A stretch of DNA of 8,322 nt from Nocardioides sp. (GCA_021731205.1 JAKFXV010000218.1:1-8322); one strand, 5' to 3'; shown: positions 1-7,201, counted from the stretch's first letter. Made by a program: numbers and translations. Notes: generated by a model not told the origin, from the sequence alone.

Positions 1-1
1 C

Positions 2-439
2 TTCAACGAGGGCCGCGTCGAACAGGTCGCGACCCCGGCCGAGCTCTACGAGTCACCGGCAACGGCGTTCGTGGCGGGGTTCGTCGGCACCTCCAACCTG
101 CTCGCCGGCGACGCCGCCGAGGCAGTCTTCGGTCGCTCGGGCACGTTCAGCATCCGGCCCGAGAAGATCCACCTGGCGGACGCCTCGACGGCTGACCCCT
201 CGACAGCGCCGGCCAAGGCTGCCGGGGTGGTGCGCGCCGTGGTGTATCTCGGTTCGGTCAACCACTATCTGGTCGACCTCGATGCCGGCGGCTCACTGAC
301 CGTGCTGCGCCAGAACCTGCACGCGAGCACCGACGCCTCGGTCGCGGGCCAGGGCTCTCGGGTCCAACTCGACTGGGCCGATGAGCACGTCATCGACCTC
401 ACCCCGACCCCGGATGCGTACCCCGCTCCGGCCACCTGA
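2..439 (+). CDS. potA: ABC transporter ATP-binding protein, PotA-like (5' end outside window)
   Basis: This is the C-terminal part (145 residues) of the ATPase of an importer of the spermidine/putrescine class; the nucleotide-binding motifs lie upstream of the window. The visible start, FNEGRVEQVATPAELYESPA, followed by FVAGFVGTSNLL, is the classic end of the PotA/MalK-type ATPase domain (D-loop strand, then the TPxELYxxPA and F(V/I)GxxN motifs). After it comes a TOBE-type regulatory domain with the usual SIRPEKIHL strand and a second half, ending DEHVIDL. In this family the protein sits on the inner face of the membrane and powers import by ATP hydrolysis. The stop TGA (437-439) touches the AAGGAG ribosome binding site of the next gene, so the two are co-transcribed. 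Family assignment is firm. The substrate is inferred from the family only. Confidence 0.9.
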   Translation, partial: FNEGRVEQVATPAELYESPATAFVAGFVGTSNLLAGDAAEAVFGRSGTFSIRPEKIHLADASTADPSTAPAKAAGVVRAVVYLGSVNHYLVDLDAGGSLTVLRQNLHASTDASVAGQGSRVQLDWADEHVIDLTPTPDAYPAPAT

Positions 440-449
440 AGGAGAACAG

Positions 450-1676
450 ATGAGAACTAGGAACCGGATGGGCAGGCCCATCCGAGCGCTGGCGGCGGCT
501 GCCGCACTGGCGCTAGTCGTCGCCGGCTGCGGCACCGAGTCCGGGGACACGACGCCGTCGGCCGACGACACAGCCGACGCCGGCTTCACCCCACCCGACC
601 TGCCGATGGCCACCGAGCTCGGCGACTTCGAAGGGCAGGTCAGCCTGTTGGCGTGGCCGGGCTACGTCGAGGACGGCAGCACCGATCCCACCGTCGACTG
701 GGTGACGCCCTTTGAAGAAGCGACCGGGTGCGAGGTCAGTGTGAAGACGTTCGGCACCTCCGACGAAGCCATCCAGCTGATGAAGTCAGGCGAGTACGAC
801 GTCGTCTCGGCCTCGGGTGACGCGTCGCTGCGGTTGATCGCCGCGGGTGATGTGGAGCCGGTCAACACCGACCTGGTGCCGAACTACGCCGACATCTGGC
901 CCTTCCTGAAGGATCGTGCCTGGAACTCGGTCAACGGCCAGATGTACGGCATCCCGCACGGGTACGGCGCCAACCTGCTGATGTACAACACCGAGGTCGT
1001 CGACCCGGCGCCCACCAGCTGGGGTGCGGTCTTCGACCCGGACTCGCCGTACGCCGGCAAGGTCACGGCCTACGACTCGCCCATCTACATCGCCGACGCG
1101 GCGTTGTACCTCATGAAGACCCAGCCCGACCTCGGGATCCAGGACCCCTACGCCTTGGACGAGACCCAGCTGGCTGCTGCCGTTGAGCTGCTCAAGACCC
1201 AAGGCACGATCATCGGGGAGTACTGGTCGGACTACACGGTGCAGTTGTCGTCCTTCAAGTCCGGGGACTCGGTGATCGGCACCTCGTGGCAGATCATCGC
1301 CAACCTCGCTCAGGGAGAGAAGACGCCGGTCGAGGTCGTCCTTCCTGAAGAGGGCTCCACCGGCTGGTCGGACACGTGGATGGTCAGCTCCAAGACCGAG
1401 AACCGCAACTGCGCCTATGCCTGGATGGACCACATCGCCAGCCCCGAGGCCAACGCGGCGGCGACGGAGTGGTTCGGTGAGGCGCCGTCCAGCTCGGCAG
1501 CCTGCGAGGTCGCGAGCGAGGGCCACTGTGAGGCCTTCAACGCGGGCGACGAGGCGTTCGCCGAGGAGCTGTACTACTGGAACACCCCGATCGAGCAGTG
1601 CCTCGACGGTCGGACCGACGTCACCTGCACGACGTACGCCGACTGGCAGCAGGCCTGGACCGAGATCAAGGGATAG
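450..1676 (+). CDS. potD: Polyamine-type ABC transporter substrate-binding lipoprotein (PotD-like)
   Basis: This 408-residue extracytoplasmic receptor should capture the substrate and deliver it to the permeases. The ATG at 450 is chosen because AAGGAG (439-444) lies 5 bases before it and because it gives a proper lipoprotein signal: an Arg-rich start, a hydrophobic Ala/Leu stretch at residues 13-25 and the lipobox VVAGC, with the lipidated Cys at 27. An in-frame upstream start at 381 would bury that signal and overlap the ATPase gene. The mature protein begins with a Thr/Ser/Asp-rich linker. The periplasmic-binding fold follows, with LLAWPGYVE (66-74) matching the NWxxY segment of PotD, then SGEYDVVSASGD (113-124) and YGIPHGYGANLLMYN (166-180). 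Besides Cys27 there are six cysteines (94, 321, 352, 360, 384, 393), an even number that could form disulfides. Family COG0687 is clear. Polyamine specificity is not proven, as other small cations or amino-acid-like ligands are known for the family. Confidence 0.9.
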   Translation: MRTRNRMGRPIRALAAAAALALVVAGCGTESGDTTPSADDTADAGFTPPDLPMATELGDFEGQVSLLAWPGYVEDGSTDPTVDWVTPFEEATGCEVSVKTFGTSDEAIQLMKSGEYDVVSASGDASLRLIAAGDVEPVNTDLVPNYADIWPFLKDRAWNSVNGQMYGIPHGYGANLLMYNTEVVDPAPTSWGAVFDPDSPYAGKVTAYDSPIYIADAALYLMKTQPDLGIQDPYALDETQLAAAVELLKTQGTIIGEYWSDYTVQLSSFKSGDSVIGTSWQIIANLAQGEKTPVEVVLPEEGSTGWSDTWMVSSKTENRNCAYAWMDHIASPEANAAATEWFGEAPSSSAACEVASEGHCEAFNAGDEAFAEELYYWNTPIEQCLDGRTDVTCTTYADWQQAWTEIKG

Positions 1677-1680
1677 CCGT

Positions 1681-1710
1681 GGTGAGGGGGTCGTTCGCGG
1701 CCCCCTCATC
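1681..1710 (+). promoter_or_regulatory. Intercistronic hairpin with TTCG loop between potD and potB
   Basis: Bases 1681-1693 (GGTGAGGGGGTCG) pair with 1698-1710 (CGGCCCCCTCATC) around the four-base loop TTCG. That gives a 13-bp stem with two G-T wobbles and a continuous G5/C5 core. It starts 4 bases after the potD stop. No T-run follows, so it does not look like a classical intrinsic terminator. A hairpin just after a binding-protein gene often protects its mRNA 3' end or causes partial termination, so that the receptor is made in excess over the permeases. That role is inferred here. Confidence 0.7.
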
Positions 1711-1713
1711 CCC

Positions 1714-1752
1714 GGTTGGAGGACGGTTTCGGAGGACGATTTCGGAGGAGCA
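1714..1752 (+). repeat. Three 13-bp units, each with a GGAGGA Shine-Dalgarno-like motif
   Basis: GGAGGA occurs at 1718-1723, 1731-1736 and 1744-1749, spaced exactly 13 bases apart. The second and third units are near-identical (TTTCGGAGGACGA and TTTCGGAGGAGCA); the first shares only the core GGAGGACG. The third motif lies almost against the potB ATG at 1752, an unusually short spacing for a ribosome binding site, and the second lies 15 bases upstream, which is long. The array may act as several ribosome landing sites or may simply be a local duplication. Confidence 0.6.
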
Positions 1753-2603
1753 TGACCGACATCCTGCATCGCCATCCCCGGCTACGGCTGGCTGGGCTCC
1801 TGGGTCCGCCGATGCTGTGGCTGGGGGTGGCCTACCTCGGGGCACTCGCCGCCTTGTTCATCACCTCCCTGTGGACGGTCAACACCTTCACCGGGTCGAT
1901 CCAACGCGAGTGGAACCTCGACAACTTCCGTGATCTGCTCACCCTCGAGGTCTACCGCGCGATCACGGTCCGCACCCTGCTGATCGCCGTGGCCGTCACG
2001 GTGATCGACGCCTTGCTGGCCTTCCCGATCGCCCTGTTCATGGCGAAGGTGGCGACCCGTCGCTGGCAGAAGATCCTCGTGATCGCGGTGCTGACGCCGC
2101 TGTGGGCGTCGTACCTCGTGAAGGCGTATGCCTGGCGAGCGATGTTCTCGGGCACCGGCCCGATCGCCTGGATGGCGGAGCCGCTCGGTCTCGGAACGCC
2201 CGGCTACGGCTTGGCCGCCACCGTGGTGACGCTGGCCTATCTGTGGCTGCCGTACATGATCTTGCCGTTGTACGCCGGCCTCGAACGGCTGCCGAACTCC
2301 TTGCTGGAGGCGTCCTCGGACCTCGGCGCCGGCGGCGCGACGACGCTGCGGCGCGTCGTACTCCCGATCCTGATGCCGGCCGTCGTGGCCGGCTCGATCT
2401 TCACCTTCTCGCTGACGCTGGGCGACTACATCGCCGTGAAGATCGTCGGCGGCGGCACCCAGATGCTGGGCAACGCGGTCTACGACACCTTCCTGACCGG
2501 CAACAACATGCCCTTCGCCGCCGCCCTGTCCACCATCCCGGTGCTGATCATGCTGGTCTACCTCAGCGCGGCCCGGCGCAGCGGAGCGCTGGAGAACCTA
2601 TGA
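1752..2603 (+). CDS. potB: ABC transporter permease, PotB-like
   Basis: This 283-residue inner-membrane subunit forms half of the transport channel. It shows about six hydrophobic segments; the first is at roughly residues 13-40, after a short basic cytoplasmic start (MTDILHRHPRLRL). The EAA loop that docks on the ATPase is clear at 184-205 (LLEASSDLGAGG, then TLRRVVLP). The segment TLGDYIAVKIVGGG (222-235) is typical of PotB/PotH permeases. ATG 1752 is chosen because GGAGGAG ends one base before it and the membrane topology begins correctly. A TTG at 1716 would add 12 residues (MEDGFGGRFRRS) and has no good ribosome binding site, yet it cannot be fully excluded because the spacing at 1752 is short. 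The stop overlaps the start of the next permease gene as ATGA. Confidence 0.92.
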   Translation: MTDILHRHPRLRLAGLLGPPMLWLGVAYLGALAALFITSLWTVNTFTGSIQREWNLDNFRDLLTLEVYRAITVRTLLIAVAVTVIDALLAFPIALFMAKVATRRWQKILVIAVLTPLWASYLVKAYAWRAMFSGTGPIAWMAEPLGLGTPGYGLAATVVTLAYLWLPYMILPLYAGLERLPNSLLEASSDLGAGGATTLRRVVLPILMPAVVAGSIFTFSLTLGDYIAVKIVGGGTQMLGNAVYDTFLTGNNMPFAAALSTIPVLIMLVYLSAARRSGALENL

Positions 2604-3409
2604 ACCTGTCACGTCGCACCCGACGCGTGCTGGGAGCGCTCACGGCGCTCGTGCTCGGATTCGTGTACCTGCCGCTGATGTTGGTCGTCATCAACTCGTT
2701 CAACACCTCCCGGACCTTCGGGTGGCCACCGGACGGGTTCACGACCAGTTGGTGGAGTGCGGCGTGGCGCTCGGAGGGAGCCCGGTCGGCGCTGTTGACC
2801 TCTGTGCAGGTGGCGTTGCTGTCGACCGTGGTCGCGCTCGTCCTCGGCACCATGGCGGCCCTCGCGCTGCACCGGTTCGACTTCTTCGGCCGCGACGTGG
2901 TGTCACTGCTGATCATCTTGCCGATCGCCCTCCCGGGCGTCGTGACGGGCATCGCGTTGGCCAATGCGTTCACGACCATGATCGGGGTCAAGCTGGGGCT
3001 GCTCACGGTCGTCGTCGCCCACGCGACGTTCTGCATCGTGACGGTGTTCAACAACGCCATCGCGCGGCTGCGCCGGATGGGTGGCAACCTCGAGGAGGCC
3101 TCGATGGACCTTGGCGCCGGCGCTTTCACGACGTTCCGACTGATCACGCTGCCGATGCTGCGCTCGGCTCTGCTCGCGGGTGGGCTGCTGGCGTTCGCGT
3201 TGAGCTTCGACGAGATCATCGTGACGACCTTCACCGCCGGGGCCGGCGTACAAACGCTGCCGATCTGGATCTTCAGCAACCTGTTCCGGCCCAACCAGGC
3301 GCCGGTGGTCAACGTCGTCGCGGCCGCCCTGATCCTGTTGTCCGTGCTCCCGATCTGGTTGGCCCAACGCCTCGCCGGCAGCGACGAGGGTGTCGCCTCC
3401 TCGCGCTAG
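2600..3409 (+). CDS. potC: ABC transporter permease, PotC-like
   Basis: This second channel subunit of 269 residues pairs with the PotB-like protein. About six membrane segments are visible, beginning with one at residues 11-31 that ends in the family's PLMLVVINSFN motif. The EAA loop is at 165-187 (LEEASMDLGAG, then TFRLITLPML), followed by LLAFALSFDEIIVTTFTAG (195-213), the typical PotC/PotI signature. The start ATG (2600) overlaps the stop of potB by four bases (ATGA) with GGAGA (2591-2595) upstream, which indicates translational coupling and equal production of the two halves. A longer in-frame reading from 2102 runs wholly inside potB and is rejected. The gene ends 12 bases before the stop of the convergent hflX, with no obvious terminator between. 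Function is secure at family level; the substrate is inferred. Confidence 0.93.
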   Translation: MNLSRRTRRVLGALTALVLGFVYLPLMLVVINSFNTSRTFGWPPDGFTTSWWSAAWRSEGARSALLTSVQVALLSTVVALVLGTMAALALHRFDFFGRDVVSLLIILPIALPGVVTGIALANAFTTMIGVKLGLLTVVVAHATFCIVTVFNNAIARLRRMGGNLEEASMDLGAGAFTTFRLITLPMLRSALLAGGLLAFALSFDEIIVTTFTAGAGVQTLPIWIFSNLFRPNQAPVVNVVAAALILLSVLPIWLAQRLAGSDEGVASSR

Positions 3410-3421
3410 CTCGGGACGCGC

Positions 3422-4942
3422 CTAGACGGCGTACACCGCGAGCTCGCCCGCGAGGTCGGCGTGCGCCCGCCCGGACACTCGAGTGCCCTCGCCGGTGTGT
3501 TCCAGCGAGTCGATCTCGCCGTGTTGATGCAGGCGGTTCAACAGATCGCCCCGGTCATAGGGCACCAACGCGTCGAAACCGACGCCGGGATGCGGGAGCT
3601 CTGACTCGATCCGGGCCCGCGCCGCCTCGATCCCTTCGCCACTGGCGGCGGACACGACCACGCTGTGCGGCTCTCGCTGCTGGAGTCGCGCCAACACCAT
3701 CGGGTCGGCGATGTCGGCCTTGTTGATCACGATCAGCTCGGGGATCTTGTCGGCACCGATCTCCGCCAGCACCTCCCGCACGGCCGCGATCTGACCCTCG
3801 GGGTCGGGATGCGAGCCGTCCACGACGTGGAGCAGCAGGTCGGCATCCGCGACCTCTTCGAGCGTCGAGCGGAAGGCCTCAACGAGCTGGTGGGGCAGGT
3901 GACGCACGAACCCGACCGTGTCGGACATCGTGTAGACCCGTCCGTCGAGGGTGGTCGTGCGGCGCGTCGTGGGATCGAGAGTGGCGAACAGCGCGTCCTC
4001 GACCAGCACCCCGGCCCCGGTCAGCCGGTTCAGCAACGAGGACTTGCCGGCGTTGGTGTAGCCCGCGATCGCGACGCTCGGGACCTGGTGGCGCCGTCGT
4101 TCCTGACGCTTGGTCTCGCGAGTGCCGCTCATCGCCGCGAGGTCGCGCCGCAGCTTGGCGATCTTGGTGTTGATCCGGCGGCGATCGGTCTCGATCTTGG
4201 TCTCACCGGGCCCACGCCCACCGATGCCCTCGCCGCCGGAGACCCGGCCGCCCGCCTGTCGGGAGAGGTTGCCGCCCCACCCGCGCAGTCGCTGCTTCAT
4301 GTAGTTGAGCTGGGCCAGCTCGACCTGCGCCTGGCCTTCTCGCGACTTCGCGTGCTGGGCGAAGATGTCGAGGATCAGCGCCGTGCGGTCGACCACCTTG
4401 ACCTTGAGTCGATCCTCCAGATTGCGCAGTTGTGACGGGGCCAGCTCACCGTCGCAGATGACGGTGTCGGCGCCGGTCGCCCGGACGATCTCGGCCAGTC
4501 CCTCGACCTTGCCTCGCCCGATGTACGTCGCCGGGTCGGGCTTCTGACGACGCTGATAGATCGCTTCCAGCACCTCGGAGCCAGCCGTGTGCGCCAACAG
4601 AGCCAACTCCGCCATCGAGTTCTCGGCGTCCGCAACCGTGCCTTCGGTCCACACCCCCACCAGGACGACGCGCTCCAGCCGCAGTTGGCGGTACTCGACC
4701 TCCGAGATGTCCTCGAGCTCGGTGGACAGTCCAGCGACCCTGCGCAAGGCGTGGCGTTCGGCCAACTCGATCGCGCCGAGGGTCTCCTCCTCCGGATCGG
4801 CCTCCTCGAGGTAGCCGGAGACGAAACCGTCGTCGGCCCTCTCGTCAGTCAAGTCGTCAGTCAAGTCGTCAGCCCGGTCGTGAGCCCAGTCGTCAGTCCG
4901 GGCCAACTCGGCGTCGAGATCGAAGTCGGGTGCGTTCGTCAT
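3422..4942 (-). CDS. hflX: Ribosome-associated GTPase HflX
   Basis: This 506-residue cytoplasmic GTPase belongs to the HflX family, whose members bind the large ribosomal subunit and split stalled ribosomes, notably under heat or antibiotic stress. An N-terminal acidic extension (about residues 1-60) precedes the HflX N-domain (LERVVLVGVWTEGT near 89-102, and YIGRGKVEGLAE at 140-151). Then come the Gly-rich linker GGRGPGETKIE (241-251) and the G domain: P-loop GYTNAGKSS (294-302), FATLDPTTRR in switch I, DTVG (341-344), NKAD (407-410) and SAASG (431-435). The C-terminal domain ends SGRAHADLAGELAVYAV. Start 4942 gives the usual acidic beginning MTNAPDFDLDAEL. A start at 5008 would add 22 basic residues that look like untranslated DNA. 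No good Shine-Dalgarno precedes 4942, which suggests leaderless or weakly led translation. The acidic extension is encoded by a 12-bp tandem repeat. Confidence 0.96.
   Translation of the reverse strand: MTNAPDFDLDAELARTDDWAHDRADDLTDDLTDERADDGFVSGYLEEADPEEETLGAIELAERHALRRVAGLSTELEDISEVEYRQLRLERVVLVGVWTEGTVADAENSMAELALLAHTAGSEVLEAIYQRRQKPDPATYIGRGKVEGLAEIVRATGADTVICDGELAPSQLRNLEDRLKVKVVDRTALILDIFAQHAKSREGQAQVELAQLNYMKQRLRGWGGNLSRQAGGRVSGGEGIGGRGPGETKIETDRRRINTKIAKLRRDLAAMSGTRETKRQERRRHQVPSVAIAGYTNAGKSSLLNRLTGAGVLVEDALFATLDPTTRRTTTLDGRVYTMSDTVGFVRHLPHQLVEAFRSTLEEVADADLLLHVVDGSHPDPEGQIAAVREVLAEIGADKIPELIVINKADIADPMVLARLQQREPHSVVVSAASGEGIEAARARIESELPHPGVGFDALVPYDRGDLLNRLHQHGEIDSLEHTGEGTRVSGRAHADLAGELAVYAV
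4830..4901. repeat. Six degenerate 12-bp tandem repeats inside the hflX 5' coding region
   Basis: Six consecutive 12-base units begin TCGTCA/TCGTCG/TCGTGA on the + strand (starts 4830, 4842, 4854, 4866, 4878, 4890). The two at 4842 and 4854 are identical (TCGTCAGTCAAG). On the coding (minus) strand they spell six tetrapeptides: TDDW, AHDR, ADDL, TDDL, TDER, ADDG. Because 12 is a multiple of 3, gain or loss of units keeps the frame. This is the low-complexity acidic N-terminal tail of HflX, a region of the family that varies in length. Confidence 0.8.
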
Positions 4943-4950
4943 ATGCACCC

Positions 4951-4956
4951 AGCGTA
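4951..4956 (-). promoter_or_regulatory. Candidate -10 element of hflX
   Basis: Read on the minus strand the hexamer is TACGCT, which fits the actinobacterial TANNNT pattern. It ends 8 bases before the ATG at 4942, a distance that would put the transcription start at or next to the start codon and give a leaderless mRNA. This agrees with the lack of a Shine-Dalgarno sequence. No convincing -35 hexamer is visible, so this rests on pattern and position alone. Confidence 0.3.
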
Positions 4957-5029
4957 GGCCGGTGCCGAAGGTGTGGCGACACAGTTTCCTCTCCCCGGAC
5001 GTGCGCATGCGGTGGCGGCGCCTGCCTGA

Positions 5030-5050
5030 GGTTAGGGTTTTCCCCTAGCC
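5030..5050 (+). promoter_or_regulatory. Candidate -10 (TAGGGT) within a small inverted repeat before the acyltransferase gene
   Basis: TAGGGT (5033-5038) matches the high-GC actinobacterial -10 pattern and lies 12 bases before the ATG at 5051. It is the left side of an inverted repeat, GGTTAGGG (5030-5037) against CCCTAGCC (5043-5050), with 7 of 8 positions matching around a TTTTC spacer. The repeat abuts the start codon and there is no Shine-Dalgarno sequence. It could be a very short-leader promoter with an operator, or an initiation-region hairpin. The rest of the 108-bp intergenic region (4943-5050) holds no clear -35 box. Confidence 0.35.
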
Positions 5051-7189
5051 ATGACTGTGCACACTTCCCCCGGGCCGACCCCCACGAGGCCCAGCGCCAC
5101 GAGCAAGTCCCTTGAGCTTCAGGGGCTCCGCGCCGTCGCCGTCGGCCTGGTCGTCTGCTTCCACCTGTGGCCCCAAGCCATCAGCGGTGGGTATGTCGGC
5201 GTCGACGTGTTCTTCGTGATCTCCGGCTATCTGATCACCCAACACCTGGCTCGAGAGGTGCACAGCACGGGGACGGTGCGTGTCACTCGGTTCTGGGCTC
5301 GCCGGATCCGGAGACTGCTGCCGGCCGCCCTGCTGGTGCTCGCGCTTTCCGGGCTGGCCGTCATGGTGTGGTTCCCGAGCACCATGTGGGCCAACTCGGC
5401 CCATCACATAGCCGCCAGTGCGTTGTACGTCGAGAACTGGGCCCTGGCGTCCGAGTCCGTCGACTACATGGCCCAAGACAACGTGCCGACCGTCGCGCAG
5501 CACTACTGGTCGCTCTCCGTGGAGGAACAGTTCTACTTTGCCTGGCCACTGATCATCGTGGCTGTGGTGGCCGCCGCGGCGCGGGCCCGCAAGCCGGTCC
5601 GGGGCCGGCGTAGGCGCCTGCCCACGAACCGCCAGCAGACCCAACCGACGCTCCTCGGGGTGTTGGTGCTCGTCTCCCTGGCGTCGCTCGCCTGGTCCGT
5701 GCTGAGCACCCCCGGCGACCAGGCCTTGGCCTATCTCAGCTCACTGACTCGAGTCTGGGAGTTCGGCATCGGCGCTATCGCCGCCCTGGTCGCCTGGCGA
5801 CCGGGGGCGTCGGCCGCACGGCTGCTCGGTTGGGCGGGTGTCGCAGCCATCACCGTCAGCGGACTCACCTTCACCGAGCGCAGCGCGTTCCCGGGCTGGA
5901 TCGCGCTGCTGCCGGTGCTCGGATCCCTCGCCGTGATCATCAGCGGACTCGGCGGCCGGAGCACCGCCGGATGGTGGTTGGCGCGCAAGCCGCTCACCGT
6001 GATCGGGGACCTCTCGTACTCCATCTACCTGGTGCACTGGCCGCTGATCGTGATCACCCCGATGGCACTCGGGAGCGAGCTGGACAACCAGACCAAGCTC
6101 GCGATTCTCGGCGCGACCGTGGTCCTGGCCCAACTGTCCAAGACCTACGTCGAGGACCCGTGTCGCGAGAGTGCCTTCCTGGCCGGCAGGTCGTGGCGGA
6201 CCTTTGGTTTCGCGGTGCTCGGAATGGCCGTCCTGGTGGGCAGCAACCTCGCGTGGCGCTTCGAGCTCGATCGGCGCGAGGCGGTCGCCACGGCCGCGGC
6301 CGAAGAGTTGCTCGAGGCCAACGGCAGGTGCCTGGGACCCCAAGCGCTCGATCCGCGCCAGGGCTGCCCCTCGGTCACCGGCACGGGACAACTGGCCTCC
6401 CCACCCGAGGTGGTCGTACAACAGGGCTATCTGCCGCTGTTCCAGGAATGCCATGCCGCGATGTTCGAGGAGACCTTGCTCGGCTGCGAACTCGGAGATC
6501 TCACGAACCCCACCCGAACCGTGGCTCTGGTCGGCGACTCCCACGCGGCGTCGCTGATGCCGCTGATGGATGCCCTCGGCGAGGCCCAAGGGTGGCGGGT
6601 CGTGGCGCATCCCAAGACCTCCTGCCCCCTCACTCTGGCCCGCCGGGTGCTGGCGGACTCGGAGACCGACACCGACGTGGCCGAGTCGTGCGAGAGGTTC
6701 AATGCCGAAGTCATTGCCTCCCTGGTGGACGATCCTGAGGTCACCGATGTCTTCTTCAGCAGCTTCACCTCGGCCTACACGTGGACGTCCATGCCCGGGC
6801 AGAGCCTGCCCCAACCGGAGACCGACGGATTCACCTCCATCTATCGGCTGATGATCGATGCAGGCAAGCGGGTCCATGTCTTCCGCGACGTCCCCCGCAC
6901 CAACGGGAAGTCCGTTCCCGACTGTCTCGCCAAGGGCAACAGCGGTCCGATTCGCTGCGCCAGTCCGCGGACCGATGCGCTGCCGCTCGACAACGCAGTG
7001 CGGGCGGCGGAGGCGATGAACGATCCCCGAGTCCGGGTGATCGACCTGACCGACAGCTTCTGCGACGAGTCGATCTGCCATGTCCGGATCGGTGACGTCA
7101 TCGTGTACCGCGACAGCTCGCACCTGTCGATGGAGTACTCGCGACTGTTGGCGCCGTACGTCCTCGAACAGCTCGCCCGCGGCAACTGA
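5051..7189 (+). CDS. Membrane O-acyltransferase with C-terminal SGNH domain (OafA/COG1835 type)
   Basis: This 712-residue protein likely transfers acyl (often acetyl) groups from the cytoplasmic side of the membrane to an extracytoplasmic glycan or cell-wall polymer. Residues about 20-375 are an acyltransferase-3 domain: LELQGLRAVAV (21-31), the catalytic-type His38 in CFHLWPQAISGGYVGVDVFF, FWARRIRRLLPA (81-92), HYWSLSVEEQFYFAWP (151-166) and SYSIYLVHWPL (322-332), with about ten membrane helices and an Arg-rich loop at 178-190. A final helix (about 384-402) leads to an extracytoplasmic SGNH domain, with GDSHAA (495-500, nucleophile Ser497) and DSSH (688-691, Asp688/His691). That domain has ten cysteines. 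ATG 5051 is the only sensible start; it lacks a Shine-Dalgarno sequence. The gene stands alone, with no polysaccharide cluster visible, so the acceptor is unknown. It is divergent from hflX and convergent with the AHSA1 gene 12 bases away. Confidence 0.93.
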   Translation: MTVHTSPGPTPTRPSATSKSLELQGLRAVAVGLVVCFHLWPQAISGGYVGVDVFFVISGYLITQHLAREVHSTGTVRVTRFWARRIRRLLPAALLVLALSGLAVMVWFPSTMWANSAHHIAASALYVENWALASESVDYMAQDNVPTVAQHYWSLSVEEQFYFAWPLIIVAVVAAAARARKPVRGRRRRLPTNRQQTQPTLLGVLVLVSLASLAWSVLSTPGDQALAYLSSLTRVWEFGIGAIAALVAWRPGASAARLLGWAGVAAITVSGLTFTERSAFPGWIALLPVLGSLAVIISGLGGRSTAGWWLARKPLTVIGDLSYSIYLVHWPLIVITPMALGSELDNQTKLAILGATVVLAQLSKTYVEDPCRESAFLAGRSWRTFGFAVLGMAVLVGSNLAWRFELDRREAVATAAAEELLEANGRCLGPQALDPRQGCPSVTGTGQLASPPEVVVQQGYLPLFQECHAAMFEETLLGCELGDLTNPTRTVALVGDSHAASLMPLMDALGEAQGWRVVAHPKTSCPLTLARRVLADSETDTDVAESCERFNAEVIASLVDDPEVTDVFFSSFTSAYTWTSMPGQSLPQPETDGFTSIYRLMIDAGKRVHVFRDVPRTNGKSVPDCLAKGNSGPIRCASPRTDALPLDNAVRAAEAMNDPRVRVIDLTDSFCDESICHVRIGDVIVYRDSSHLSMEYSRLLAPYVLEQLARGN

Positions 7190-7201
7190 CCTCGGTCCGG
7201 A

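Noticed and set aside
1681..1710. Classical intrinsic terminator after potD
   Set aside because: The stem is strong but is followed by CCCGGTTGGAGG rather than a T-run, and the permeases downstream need to be transcribed; kept as an intercistronic hairpin instead.
786..1775. Minus-strand open frame of 329 residues opposite potD
   Set aside because: Reverse-frame shadow of a well-supported gene; low-complexity Val/Gly/Arg/Asp composition.
3407..3424. Terminator between convergent potC and hflX
   Set aside because: The gap is only 12 bases and contains no stable stem or T-run; the CTAG repeats at both stops are too short to matter.
2722..3726. Plus-strand open frame of 334 residues crossing potC into the 3' end of hflX
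   Set aside because: It is an Arg/Pro/Ala-rich frame-shifted shadow of potC and antisense to hflX, with no motif or ribosome binding site.
4943..5008. 22-residue N-terminal extension of hflX from an ATG at 5008
   Set aside because: The extra segment is basic and unlike HflX N-termini, and the start at 4942 gives the expected acidic beginning.
5741..7123. Long open frame on the minus strand (460 residues) opposite the acyltransferase gene
   Set aside because: It is antisense to a gene with clear domain motifs, has a composition typical of GC-rich reverse-frame reading (many Gly, Arg, His, Asp) and shows no recognisable domain.
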